The notes under the pieces: model-generated
What the model saw: only the letters and a program-made list of their open reading frames with translations
Told to the model about the DNA's origin: nothing
Database searches by the model: none
Shown here: one piece after another, positions 9,969 to 17,824 of the stretch
Numbering within the stretch: position 1 is the stretch's first letter
Layout: every line of letters begins with the position of its first letter
Position numbers and translations under genes: made by a program
Origin: Candidatus Magasanikiibacteriota bacterium
Lineage (GTDB): Bacteria > Patescibacteriota > Patescibacteriia > Magasanikbacterales > UBA922
Direction: 5' to 3'
DNA: 32,089 bases
NCBI GenBank assembly: GCA_012800155.1
Contig: JAAZJX010000012.1
Span: 1 to 32,089 of the forward strand

Positions 9969-9993
9969 GGGGGAGGAATGGAGAACCTCCCCC
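9969..9993 (+). other. GC-rich hairpin GGGGGAGG-aatggagaa-CCTCCCCC without U tract
   Basis: perfect 8-bp inverted repeat 7 nt after the 9803 ORF stop codon. Confidence 0.7.
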
Positions 9994-10053
9994 AAACCCC
10001 ATCATAAAAAGTGAATTAAATCACTCTTTCAAATTATTAAAATAATTAAAAAT

Positions 10054-10086
10054 ATATAAACCTGTATTGTTAATACAGGTTTATAT
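10054..10086. terminator. intrinsic terminator of the small-ORF unit, possibly bidirectional
   Basis: 15-bp stem around AAACCTGTATT-gtt-AATACAGGTTT, flanked by T-rich sequence on both strands. Confidence 0.75.
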
Positions 10087-10122
10087 TTTATTTTATCAAT
10101 TATTCCTTTTATTAATTATTAA

Positions 10123-10180
10123 AATCAAACCTACAACTTTATATTAACAATATATTGTTCTTGCAATTATTAGTTCAAAG
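10123..10180 (-). pseudogene. decayed tRNA-Asn-like copy A
   Basis: 34 of 46 aligned positions match the intact tRNA-Asn from AATTG to TTCGAG, with GTT anticodon retained and T stem lost. Confidence 0.65.
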
Positions 10181-10217
10181 TTAATTCATCTTAAACAAAA
10201 ATTACTTTAACTACCAA

Positions 10218-10265
10218 AATAAACTCAAACCTACAATAACCGCGTTAACCTGTCTACCAATCGCC
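10218..10265 (-). pseudogene. decayed tRNA-Asn-like copy B
   Basis: rc GATTGGTAGACAGGTTAACGCGGTTATTGTAGGTTTGAG aligns to tRNA-Asn with a 4-nt gap. Confidence 0.55.
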
Positions 10266-10268
10266 TTG

Positions 10269-10341
10269 CTCTCCCGGTAGGGCTCGAACCTACAACATCT
10301 GCATTAACAGTGCAGTGTTCTACCAATTGAACTACAGGAGA
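10269..10341 (-). tRNA. tRNA-Asn (anticodon GTT)
   Basis: TCTCCTG/CGGGAGA acceptor, GTTC/GAAC D stem, CTGCA-CTGTTAA-TGCAG anticodon arm, GTAGG-TTCGAGC-CCTAC T arm. Confidence 0.95.
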
Positions 10342-10392
10342 GCATGACGGACAGACAGCGCATTATTACACCAACTCAACTACTCAAAATAA

Positions 10393-10416
10393 AATACCCA
10401 CCGATCGGTGGGTATT
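10393..10416 (-). terminator. intrinsic terminator (3:4 hairpin) of a predicted Asn attenuator
   Basis: perfect palindrome AATACCCACCGATCGGTGGGTATT followed on the minus strand by TTATTTTG. Confidence 0.85.
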
Positions 10417-10433
10417 ATCTAAAAAAATAAAAA

Positions 10434-10511
10434 CTATACCACACCATCGGGAGATAACAAATTATTATTGTTATTTAATTGTCGCAAAGACAATTTTGAA
10501 TATAGTTTCAT
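10434..10511 (-). CDS. putative attenuation leader peptide MKLYSKLSLRQLNNNNNLLSPDGVV
   Basis: 25-codon ORF with five tandem Asn codons (AAT AAC AAT AAT AAT) between a promoter and an attenuator terminator, upstream of tRNA-Asn. Confidence 0.8.
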   Translation of the reverse strand: MKLYSKLSLRQLNNNNNLLSPDGVV

Positions 10512-10519
10512 ATATTTTT

Positions 10520-10547
10520 ATTTTAGCACTTAAATTTTAATTGTCAA
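10520..10547 (-). promoter_or_regulatory. sigma70-type promoter of the leader peptide/tRNA-Asn unit
   Basis: TTGACA, 16-nt spacer, TAAAAT on the minus strand. Confidence 0.75.
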
Positions 10548-10601
10548 ATATAACTGTTGATAAATAAAAATTACAAAAAAATATTATTATAAAATAAAAA
10601 A

Positions 10602-11225
10602 TCAAGAAAAAACAAAAGAACCCCAATCATTAATTTTTTTTCCAATTTGAAACACTAAAAATTTATAAATTAATCTATGCAATTTTTCATACTCTCCTTT
10701 TTCAAATTTCAAATTAAAAATCAATTGCCAATCTCCTTCTAATAAAATAGTCAAATCTTTTTTCAACTCCCTACTCGTTTTTTCTACAGAAACAATATCT
10801 AAACCAAGATAAAATAATAATTTCACCACAAAACCATCCACCATAACTAATTTTATCTCTGAACAATTATTCACAAATTTCAACCAACTTTTTAATAATA
10901 TAAAAATTCTTTTATCTTTTTCTTCTATTTCCAATATTTTATTTAATAAACTTACTATAAACCCAGCTATCAAACTTTTTTGTAAATCTTGTCTAATATT
11001 TATAAAATAATCTATACTCTGCACTGCACCTAAATGATTCAATTCTTTACCTTTAATAATTTCTAATTCAACATAGGAAAACGGCTCTAAATGAGCCGAA
11101 TTTTTACTAATTATTTTTTTTACTCCCTTAGCCAAAACTTCCATTTTTCCTTTTTCTAAAGTTAAAAAAGAAATAATTTGATCTGATTCACGAAAATCAC
11201 GGCGTGCTAAAATTATCGCTTGCAT
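10602..11225 (-). CDS. recO: DNA repair protein RecO
   Basis: RecO N-terminal OB domain (AIILARRDFRESDQIISFLTLEKGKMEVLAKGVKK). Confidence 0.85.
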   Translation of the reverse strand: MQAIILARRDFRESDQIISFLTLEKGKMEVLAKGVKKIISKNSAHLEPFSYVELEIIKGKELNHLGAVQSIDYFINIRQDLQKSLIAGFIVSLLNKILEIEEKDKRIFILLKSWLKFVNNCSEIKLVMVDGFVVKLLFYLGLDIVSVEKTSRELKKDLTILLEGDWQLIFNLKFEKGEYEKLHRLIYKFLVFQIGKKINDWGSFVFS

Positions 11226-11229
11226 ATAT

Positions 11230-11592
11230 TTATTTGTCTAAATAAGTTTGCAAAATAAGCATGGCAGCTTTTTCATCCAAACTAACTTCTCCTCCCATTT
11301 CCATCGCTTCTGCCGTAGTCAATCTCTCATCCGCAAAATCAACTTCTACCTCTGTTTGTTTTTTTAATTCCTCAGCAAATTTTCTAATTCGTTTAGTATT
11401 TTCATTTTCTCCCATATTTTCTAAACCAAGAGGAAGACCAAAAATAACTTTATCTATTTTTTCTTTCTTGATAAGTTTTACTAATTGATCCAAAGAATCT
11501 ACTAAACCATAAGGTAAAATAATATCCAATCCAGTTTGCATCCAAGCTAAACCAATTCTTTTTTTTCCATAATCAACTCCAAGTATATTCAT
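11230..11592 (-). CDS. ruvX: YqgF/RuvX-family putative Holliday junction resolvase; start moved to MNILGVDYG
   Basis: GVDYGKKRIGLAW, FGLPLGL, DERLTTAEA motifs; the ORF-track extension overlaps map. Confidence 0.92.
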   Translation of the reverse strand: MNILGVDYGKKRIGLAWMQTGLDIILPYGLVDSLDQLVKLIKKEKIDKVIFGLPLGLENMGENENTKRIRKFAEELKKQTEVEVDFADERLTTAEAMEMGGEVSLDEKAAMLILQTYLDK

Positions 11593-11593
11593 A

Positions 11594-12409
11594 TTAAAAT
11601 TTTTCTGATGGTCTTCTCGTGGCAACAATTGGACCATTCTTAGTAATAACAACTGTATGTTCAAAATGAGCTGATAAACTCTTGTCCACAGTAGAAATAC
11701 TCCAACCATCAGCAGCAGTTTCTACATTATAATCCCCCATAGTTACCATTGGTTCAATAGCAATCACCACTCCTTCATGTAAATCCCATTTTTGCAATTG
11801 CTGATCATAATAATTTGGCACTTTTGGATCTTCATGAACAGAATGTCCTACCCCATGACCTACTAAATCTCTCACAATTCCATAACCTTGTGGTTTAATA
11901 TAATCTTCTATTGTTTTACCAATATCAGCAATATTATTACCAACTACAGCAGCAGCAATCCCCTTTTCCAAAGACTCCTGAGTTACTGATAATAATTGTT
12001 TTATTTTTTGAGAAACTTCACCAACTGGAATTGTAATAGCTGTATCTGTAAAAAAACCATTGCCATTTTCTCCTAAACCAGAATTGACTGGCCATTGCAT
12101 ACCAATATCAATACTAAAAATATCTCCTTCTTTTAATATCTTCTCTTTAGAAGCAATTCCATGTACAACTTCTTCATTTACTGAAGCGCAAATTGTAGAA
12201 GGAAATGGCGGTTCACCTCTATAACTACGATAATTTTTGAAAGCTGGTCGTCCACCTGCCTCACGAATCAACTTTTCAGCTTCTTGATCTATTTCCCAAG
12301 CTGAAATACCCGGTTTAACCATTAAAGAAATTTTTTCTAAAATTTCCCCAATTATTTTTCCTCCTTCAATTATTTTGTTCACCTCTTCTGGTGATTTTAT
12401 ATATGCCAT
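11594..12409 (-). CDS. map: methionine aminopeptidase type I; start moved to MAYIKSPEEV
   Basis: NEEVVHGI, FSIDIG, GHGVGHSVHEDP, EPMV motifs. Confidence 0.95.
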   Translation of the reverse strand: MAYIKSPEEVNKIIEGGKIIGEILEKISLMVKPGISAWEIDQEAEKLIREAGGRPAFKNYRSYRGEPPFPSTICASVNEEVVHGIASKEKILKEGDIFSIDIGMQWPVNSGLGENGNGFFTDTAITIPVGEVSQKIKQLLSVTQESLEKGIAAAVVGNNIADIGKTIEDYIKPQGYGIVRDLVGHGVGHSVHEDPKVPNYYDQQLQKWDLHEGVVIAIEPMVTMGDYNVETAADGWSISTVDKSLSAHFEHTVVITKNGPIVATRRPSEKF

Positions 12410-12410
12410 A

Positions 12411-13073
12411 TTATGAAAGTAAAATTTTACAAACTTCTTCATCTACTTTGTCTATATTTTTTTCTCCATCCACATTTACCAAAAGACCTAATTCTTGATA
12501 ATAATTTAAAATTGGTTCAATTGCTTTATTACCTTGATCTTCAATTCTTTTTTTAATAGTATCAGGATTATCGTCTTTTCTAATAATTAATTTATCACCA
12601 CATTCTGGACAATCAATTTTTAATTCATTTTCTAATGAATAAGGTAAAATAAAACCACAACTTGGACAAACTTTTCTTTTTGTTAAACGATTCCAACTTG
12701 TTTCATCAGACAATTTTATTTCAATAACAATCACTTCATCTGCTACATTTTTTTTAATAAAAAACTTTTGATATTCTTTGGCTTGATCAACATTTCTAAT
12801 TGCTCCATCCAAAACAATTCCTTGATTATTATTTAAATATTTTTCAATTTCTTTAAATGCTAATTTGTAAATTAAATCATCAGCAACCAATTTGCCAGCT
12901 TTCATATCAGCTAACATTTTTTTATCTTCTAAATCGCCATCTGGATCAGCATCCAAAGCCCGCAATAAATCACCAGTTGAAATATGACCATAATTAAATT
13001 TTTGTTTTAATATTCGAGCTTGAGTTCCTTTTCCACTCCCTGGCACTCCCATTAATATTATAATTTTTTTCAT
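12411..13073 (-). CDS. adk: adenylate kinase with four-Cys zinc lid
   Basis: GVPGSGKGTQA P-loop; CPSCG...CPECG lid. Confidence 0.95.
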   Translation of the reverse strand: MKKIIILMGVPGSGKGTQARILKQKFNYGHISTGDLLRALDADPDGDLEDKKMLADMKAGKLVADDLIYKLAFKEIEKYLNNNQGIVLDGAIRNVDQAKEYQKFFIKKNVADEVIVIEIKLSDETSWNRLTKRKVCPSCGFILPYSLENELKIDCPECGDKLIIRKDDNPDTIKKRIEDQGNKAIEPILNYYQELGLLVNVDGEKNIDKVDEEVCKILLS

Positions 13074-13100
13074 AAAACTTAGCTTAAATTAGCCAAGATT

Positions 13101-13129
13101 ATGATAACATAATTATTTCTCTTTGACAA
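13101..13129 (-). promoter_or_regulatory. candidate promoter of adk-map-ruvX-recO
   Basis: TTGTCA, 17-nt spacer, TATCAT on the minus strand. Confidence 0.5.
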
Positions 13130-13186
13130 GGTTATAATTAAAATTTATTCAAAAAAAATAATTTTTAACCTTTAAATTTAATAAAA

Positions 13187-13214
13187 AAATAACCGATATT
13201 TAAATCGATTATTT
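13187..13214 (-). terminator. intrinsic terminator after secY
   Basis: AAATAATCGAT-loop-ATCGGTTATTT on the minus strand, followed by a T run. Confidence 0.65.
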
Positions 13215-13244
13215 TAATTTATAAAATTTATTATTTACTATTTT

Positions 13245-14516
13245 TTACATTCTATCATATTCATGAATCTCAATTTGAGAATCAATTTGTTTAGCTGTCT
13301 CAATAGCTACGGCAACAACAATCAATAAACTTGTACCTCCAATCACTAATGATTGAGAACCAGTAAAAGCTTTCAAAATTAATGGCAAAATAGCAATCAA
13401 ACCAAGAAATGTAGCACCAAGAAAAATCAATTTACTCATAGTTTTAGCTAAATATTCTTCAGTCTGTTTACCAGGACGAATACCTGGAATAAAACCACCT
13501 TGTCTTTGTAAATTTTCAGCAATCTTTTGAGGATGGAAAATAACTGCAGTATAAAAATAAGTAAAACCAAAAACTAATAAAAAATATAATATTGCGTAAA
13601 ATAATTGATTATTAAATAAATTAATAACTCCCAAAGATAATTTAGCCATTATTCCAGATCCATTAACAAAAAACTGAGCAATCATTGGTGGAAATAATAC
13701 TAATGAAATAGCAAAAATGATTGGAATTACCCCTGTCATATTTACTCTCAAAGGTAAATGAGTAGAACTACCACCATAAACTTTATTACCACGAATTTGT
13801 TTAGCATAACTTACTGGAATATTACGCTGTCCTTCAGAAATTATTACTACACCAACTATGGTAATTACTGCTACACCTAAAAATAATAAATAAGTATATA
13901 AATCAGCTGGATTATAATTGACTATTACATTTTGAACAACCTGTGGCAAACTAGAAACAATACCAGCAAAAATCAAAAGAGAAAGACCATTGCCAATCCC
14001 TTTTTCAGTAATCAATTCACCAATCCACATCAAAAATATCGTACCAGCAGTAATAGTAAGCATCACAGCAATCAAGTTAAATGTATTCAGATCTGGTAAA
14101 ATTCTATTTTGTGATTGTCCTAAAAGTTTTATCATTGCATAAGCTTGTAAAAAAGCTAGAGGTACAGTAGCCAAACGAGTATACATATTTATTTTTTGTC
14201 TTCCAGATTCACCTTCTTTTTGCATTTCTTCTAATCTAGGAACTACCATAGTTAAAAGTTGGAAAATAATAGAAGCTGTAATATATGGTGAAACACCAAG
14301 CATTACTACAGAAAAATTTTGCATAGTACCACCAGAAAAAATATTCATCAAACCTAAAATTTGATTACTAGCAAAATATTCTTTTAGAGCAAGAGAATCT
14401 ACTCCTGGAATAGGAATATGGGCAGCCAAGCGAAAAATTACCAACATACCTAAAACAAAAAGAATATTCCTACGAAGATCTTTTATATTCCAAATTTTTC
14501 TAATTTTTTCCCACAT
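13245..14516 (-). CDS. secY: protein translocase subunit SecY
   Basis: RLAAHIPIPGVD, GVSPYITASIIFQLL, EKGIGNG, PGIRPGKQT motifs. Confidence 0.97.
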   Translation of the reverse strand: MWEKIRKIWNIKDLRRNILFVLGMLVIFRLAAHIPIPGVDSLALKEYFASNQILGLMNIFSGGTMQNFSVVMLGVSPYITASIIFQLLTMVVPRLEEMQKEGESGRQKINMYTRLATVPLAFLQAYAMIKLLGQSQNRILPDLNTFNLIAVMLTITAGTIFLMWIGELITEKGIGNGLSLLIFAGIVSSLPQVVQNVIVNYNPADLYTYLLFLGVAVITIVGVVIISEGQRNIPVSYAKQIRGNKVYGGSSTHLPLRVNMTGVIPIIFAISLVLFPPMIAQFFVNGSGIMAKLSLGVINLFNNQLFYAILYFLLVFGFTYFYTAVIFHPQKIAENLQRQGGFIPGIRPGKQTEEYLAKTMSKLIFLGATFLGLIAILPLILKAFTGSQSLVIGGTSLLIVVAVAIETAKQIDSQIEIHEYDRM

Positions 14517-14587
14517 AAATTAACCAATATAGAATTTATGATTTTATTAATTTACAAAATTATAAATAAAAATCTATATACTCGTAA

Positions 14588-15031
14588 TTAGAATTTTATT
14601 GAACCACCCACTTTTTCAATCATTTCTACAGCTTTTTTACTAGCCAAACAACCATTAATTTCTACTTTCTTTTTTAATTCACCACTAGACACAATTTTTA
14701 CACCATTTTTAGCAGAAGAAATTACACCTTTTTTTTCTAAAAAAATTGGAGTAATAATTTTATTATCTTCAGCCACTTTTTCTAACATAGCCAAAGTAAC
14801 AGTTTCTTTTGTTTTTTGTAAAGTTTTGAAACCTCTCAATTTAGGTACTTTTTGTAAAGAAGCCTTGAAGGCTCTAATTTGTCGTCTACTTTTCCCTCCA
14901 GAACGAGCTTTTTGTCCTTTTGTACCACGCGCAGCAGTTGTACCTTTTCCAGAACCAATTCCCCTACCAAGACGCTTACTTTTTCTCTTAGCGCCTTTTG
15001 CTGGTTTAATTGTATTTGGAGATAAACTCAT
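14588..15031 (-). CDS. rplO: ribosomal protein L15
   Basis: RLGRGIGSGKGTTAARGTKGQKARSG. Confidence 0.95.
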   Translation of the reverse strand: MSLSPNTIKPAKGAKRKSKRLGRGIGSGKGTTAARGTKGQKARSGGKSRRQIRAFKASLQKVPKLRGFKTLQKTKETVTLAMLEKVAEDNKIITPIFLEKKGVISSAKNGVKIVSSGELKKKVEINGCLASKKAVEMIEKVGGSIKF

Positions 15032-15039
15032 ATTAAAAA

Positions 15040-15639
15040 TTATTTACTTTCTTTCTTAGTAGTTTTTATTTTTGTTTCAGTTTTAACTTTTTTGATAACT
15101 TTTTTTTCTTCTTTTTTAGGAGTAGTTACAATATCAGACTTTTTGTCAACTTTTTTAATTGCTTTTACTTTAAATTTTTTCAAAGCAGCAAAAGTAGCTT
15201 TGATATTATTCATTTTATTATTTGTTTTACCAAGTATTTTGGCAGATATATTTTGTATACCCGCCATTTCCAAAACTGCTCTAACTGAACCTCCAGCAAT
15301 AACTCCAGAACCTTGTGGAGCTGGTCTTAATAATACTTTTGCAGCTCCAAATTTAGCTTCAGACATATGAGGAATAGTACCATAAGTTGTAGGAATAGTA
15401 ATCAAATTTTTCTTAGCATGATTAACTGCTTTTTCAACTGCAATTTGCACATCTTTACCTTTTTCTACACCATAACCAACACGACCCTTATGATCACCTA
15501 TCAAAACAACAGCTCGAAAACTAAGTTGTTTTCCACCTTTGGTAACACGAGTAACACGAGCTAAGTCCACAATCTGTTGATCAAATTCTGGCTTTTCTTT
15601 AGGCATTTTTTTCTTTCTAAATTTATTATTGATAGCCAT
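15040..15639 (-). CDS. rpsE: ribosomal protein S5 with Lys-rich C-terminal tail
   Basis: VTRVTKGGKQLSFRAVVLIGDHKGRVGYG...GSGVIAGGSVRAVLEMAG. Confidence 0.96.
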   Translation of the reverse strand: MAINNKFRKKKMPKEKPEFDQQIVDLARVTRVTKGGKQLSFRAVVLIGDHKGRVGYGVEKGKDVQIAVEKAVNHAKKNLITIPTTYGTIPHMSEAKFGAAKVLLRPAPQGSGVIAGGSVRAVLEMAGIQNISAKILGKTNNKMNNIKATFAALKKFKVKAIKKVDKKSDIVTTPKKEEKKVIKKVKTETKIKTTKKESK

Positions 15640-15676
15640 AACAACTTATTATTATAAACAAAATAAAAATTTAAAA

Positions 15677-16039
15677 TTAAAATATTAAACCATTTTCACG
15701 AGCACCTTCTGCCAAAGCAGCAATTCTACCATGATATTTATTTCCTGCTCGGTCAAATACTATTTTAGTAATTCCTTTAGCTTTAGCTTGAGTAGCAATT
15801 TCTTTACCTACTAAATAAGCCAAAGCTGTTTTACCTTTATATTCTTTTGCTTCACCTGGTTTAATTTTTTTACTATGTACTGAAACAAGAGTCTTTCCTG
15901 CAACATCATCAATTAATTGAGCAAAAATATTTGTTAAACTACGATGAACATTTAATCTAGGTTTTTCAGCAGTACCAGAAATTTTTGCTCTAATTCTGTT
16001 TTTGCGTCTTTCTAATTTTAAACTTTTCTTATTAAGCAT
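15677..16039 (-). CDS. rplR: ribosomal protein L18
   Basis: [16 protein letters not shown]-type core and [24 protein letters not shown]. Confidence 0.95.
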   Translation of the reverse strand: MLNKKSLKLERRKNRIRAKISGTAEKPRLNVHRSLTNIFAQLIDDVAGKTLVSVHSKKIKPGEAKEYKGKTALAYLVGKEIATQAKAKGITKIVFDRAGNKYHGRIAALAEGARENGLIF

Positions 16040-16067
16040 ATTTTTAAAGAATTATTCCAAATGATTA

Positions 16068-16616
16068 TTATTCACCTTTACCAGCAGTCTTTCCAGCTTT
16101 ACGACGAATTACTTCTTCAACATACTTTATACCCTTACCTTTATAAGGTTCTGGTTTACGAACTGCTCTTAATTCAGAAGCTGTCTGTCCAACCAATTCT
16201 TTATTCACTCCTTCTAAAGTAATCACATTTTTTTCCACAGATGCTTGAACACCTTCAGGTATATTGAAAATAACTGGATGAGAAAATCCAACTTCTAATT
16301 TTAAATCTTTACCTTGCATTGCTACTTTATAACCAACACCATTAATTTCTAATTGTTTTTTAAATCCTTGAGAAACACCTAAAATCATATTTTTTAAATG
16401 TGAAGAATAAGTGCCCCAAAGTGATACTTCGTCTTTTTTTTCTTTATTTTTAATATCTACTCCAACAACATTATCTTCTTTAATCAAAATAACACGAGAA
16501 TCAAAAACACGTTCATTTTGACCTTTTGGTCCTTTTACCAAGATAGTATTATTCTCTTTAACTTCTACAGTAACACCAGCTGGTAATTCAATTTTTTGTT
16601 TTCCTATACGTGACAT
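16068..16616 (-). CDS. rplF: ribosomal protein L6; start at MSRIGKQKIELPAGV
   Basis: L6 N-terminus and RKPEPYKGKGIKY C-terminus. Confidence 0.95.
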   Translation of the reverse strand: MSRIGKQKIELPAGVTVEVKENNTILVKGPKGQNERVFDSRVILIKEDNVVGVDIKNKEKKDEVSLWGTYSSHLKNMILGVSQGFKKQLEINGVGYKVAMQGKDLKLEVGFSHPVIFNIPEGVQASVEKNVITLEGVNKELVGQTASELRAVRKPEPYKGKGIKYVEEVIRRKAGKTAGKGE

Positions 16617-16627
16617 AAAACAATTAA

Positions 16628-17017
16628 TTAGTAAACAGAACAAATAATTTCACCGCCAATTCCTTGAGCTCTAGCTTCTTTATTAGTCATAATGCCTTTG
16701 GAAGTAGAAATAATAGCAATTCCATAATCATTAAGAATTTTTGGTAAATCATTTTTTTGTAAATAAACACGATGTCCTGGCTTACTTTCACGTTTGAGAG
16801 ATTGAATCACAGGTTTTTTTCCATTATATTTCAATTCCACTATTAAAACAGGGTGAGTCTCTCCACTCTCTTCTACTTTTCCCACATAACCTTCTCTACT
16901 TAATAACTCAACAATTACCTTTTTTAATTTTGAAAAAGGAATTTCCACTGTTTTCTTGTGGCTTAATTGAGCATTTCGTATGCGAGTTAACATGTCAGCA
17001 ATTGGATCAGTCATCAT
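16628..17017 (-). CDS. rpsH: ribosomal protein S8
   Basis: DPIADMLTRIRNA...ISTSKGIMTNKEARAQGIGGEIICSVY. Confidence 0.96.
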   Translation of the reverse strand: MMTDPIADMLTRIRNAQLSHKKTVEIPFSKLKKVIVELLSREGYVGKVEESGETHPVLIVELKYNGKKPVIQSLKRESKPGHRVYLQKNDLPKILNDYGIAIISTSKGIMTNKEARAQGIGGEIICSVY

Positions 17018-17053
17018 ATTATATATTTGATATTTATCATTAAATTATTAAAA

Positions 17054-17248
17054 TTACCAACTGGATTTTCTAATTCCAGGCAATTTGCCATTATTAGCAA
17101 GTTCACGAAAACAAATACGACATAAACCAAACTTTCTCATAAACCCGCGTTTACGCCCACATCTCCAACAGCGTCTTACTATTCGTGTACTATATTTTGG
17201 TGTCTTATTTGATTTTGCTTTTTGTGATTGTGTAGCCATAGCTTCCAA
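17054..17248 (-). CDS. rpsN: ribosomal protein S14, zinc-binding type
   Basis: [25 protein letters not shown] four-Cys motif. Confidence 0.93.
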   Translation of the reverse strand: MEAMATQSQKAKSNKTPKYSTRIVRRCWRCGRKRGFMRKFGLCRICFRELANNGKLPGIRKSSW

Positions 17249-17250
17249 AA

Positions 17251-17802
17251 TTATTTATCATCTTTTTTAAATGGAAAACCCATTTTTTCTAATAAAGAAT
17301 AACCTTCTTTTTTATTTTTTGCAGTAGTATTGATCACCACTTGTAAACTATGAATCTGATCAATCGCATCACTTTTTATCTCTGGAAAAGCAATATTCTC
17401 TTTAAAACCAATAGAATAATTTCCATTAATATCAAATGATTTTGGATTTATTCCTCGAAAATCTCTTACTCGAGGCATAGTAACATTAATCAATTTATCA
17501 ATAAAATCATACATTTTTTTACCACGCAAAGTAACTGAAGCACCAATATTCATACCTTCTCTAATTTTAAAATTTGAAATTGATTTAGTAGCTTTATTAT
17601 GAACTGGTTTTTGTCCAGAAATAGCAGATAAAGTTCTTTCAACATTTTCTATAAAATTATTTTCTTTAGCATGCTTGCCATAACCAACATTCAAAGTTAC
17701 TTTAACAATTTTTGGCACTTGCATAGTATTTTTATAACCAAACTCTTCCTGCAAAGCTGGAACTACTTCTTCTTTATATTTTTTATACAATCTTGATTCC
17801 AT
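17251..17802 (-). CDS. rplE: ribosomal protein L5; start at MESRLYKKY
   Basis: L5 core ([14 protein letters not shown]..., [12 protein letters not shown]). Confidence 0.95.
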   Translation of the reverse strand: MESRLYKKYKEEVVPALQEEFGYKNTMQVPKIVKVTLNVGYGKHAKENNFIENVERTLSAISGQKPVHNKATKSISNFKIREGMNIGASVTLRGKKMYDFIDKLINVTMPRVRDFRGINPKSFDINGNYSIGFKENIAFPEIKSDAIDQIHSLQVVINTTAKNKKEGYSLLEKMGFPFKKDDK

Positions 17803-17824
17803 ATATAATATTTGAAAGTAATTA

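Noticed and set aside
9971-10008. Mini-ORF MENLPQTPS overlapping the GC-rich hairpin
   Set aside because: The GGAGG is too close to the ATG and inside a stable stem; no coding support.
10602-10604. Possible UGA recoding as in some CPR lineages
   Set aside because: recO ends at an in-frame TGA at a normal length and no CDS needs UGA read-through; most genes end in TAA.
7022-13094. Repeated 12-mer GCTTAAATTAGC (7022 and 13082 regions)
   Set aside because: Only two copies in unrelated contexts, AT-rich; likely chance without genome-wide counts.
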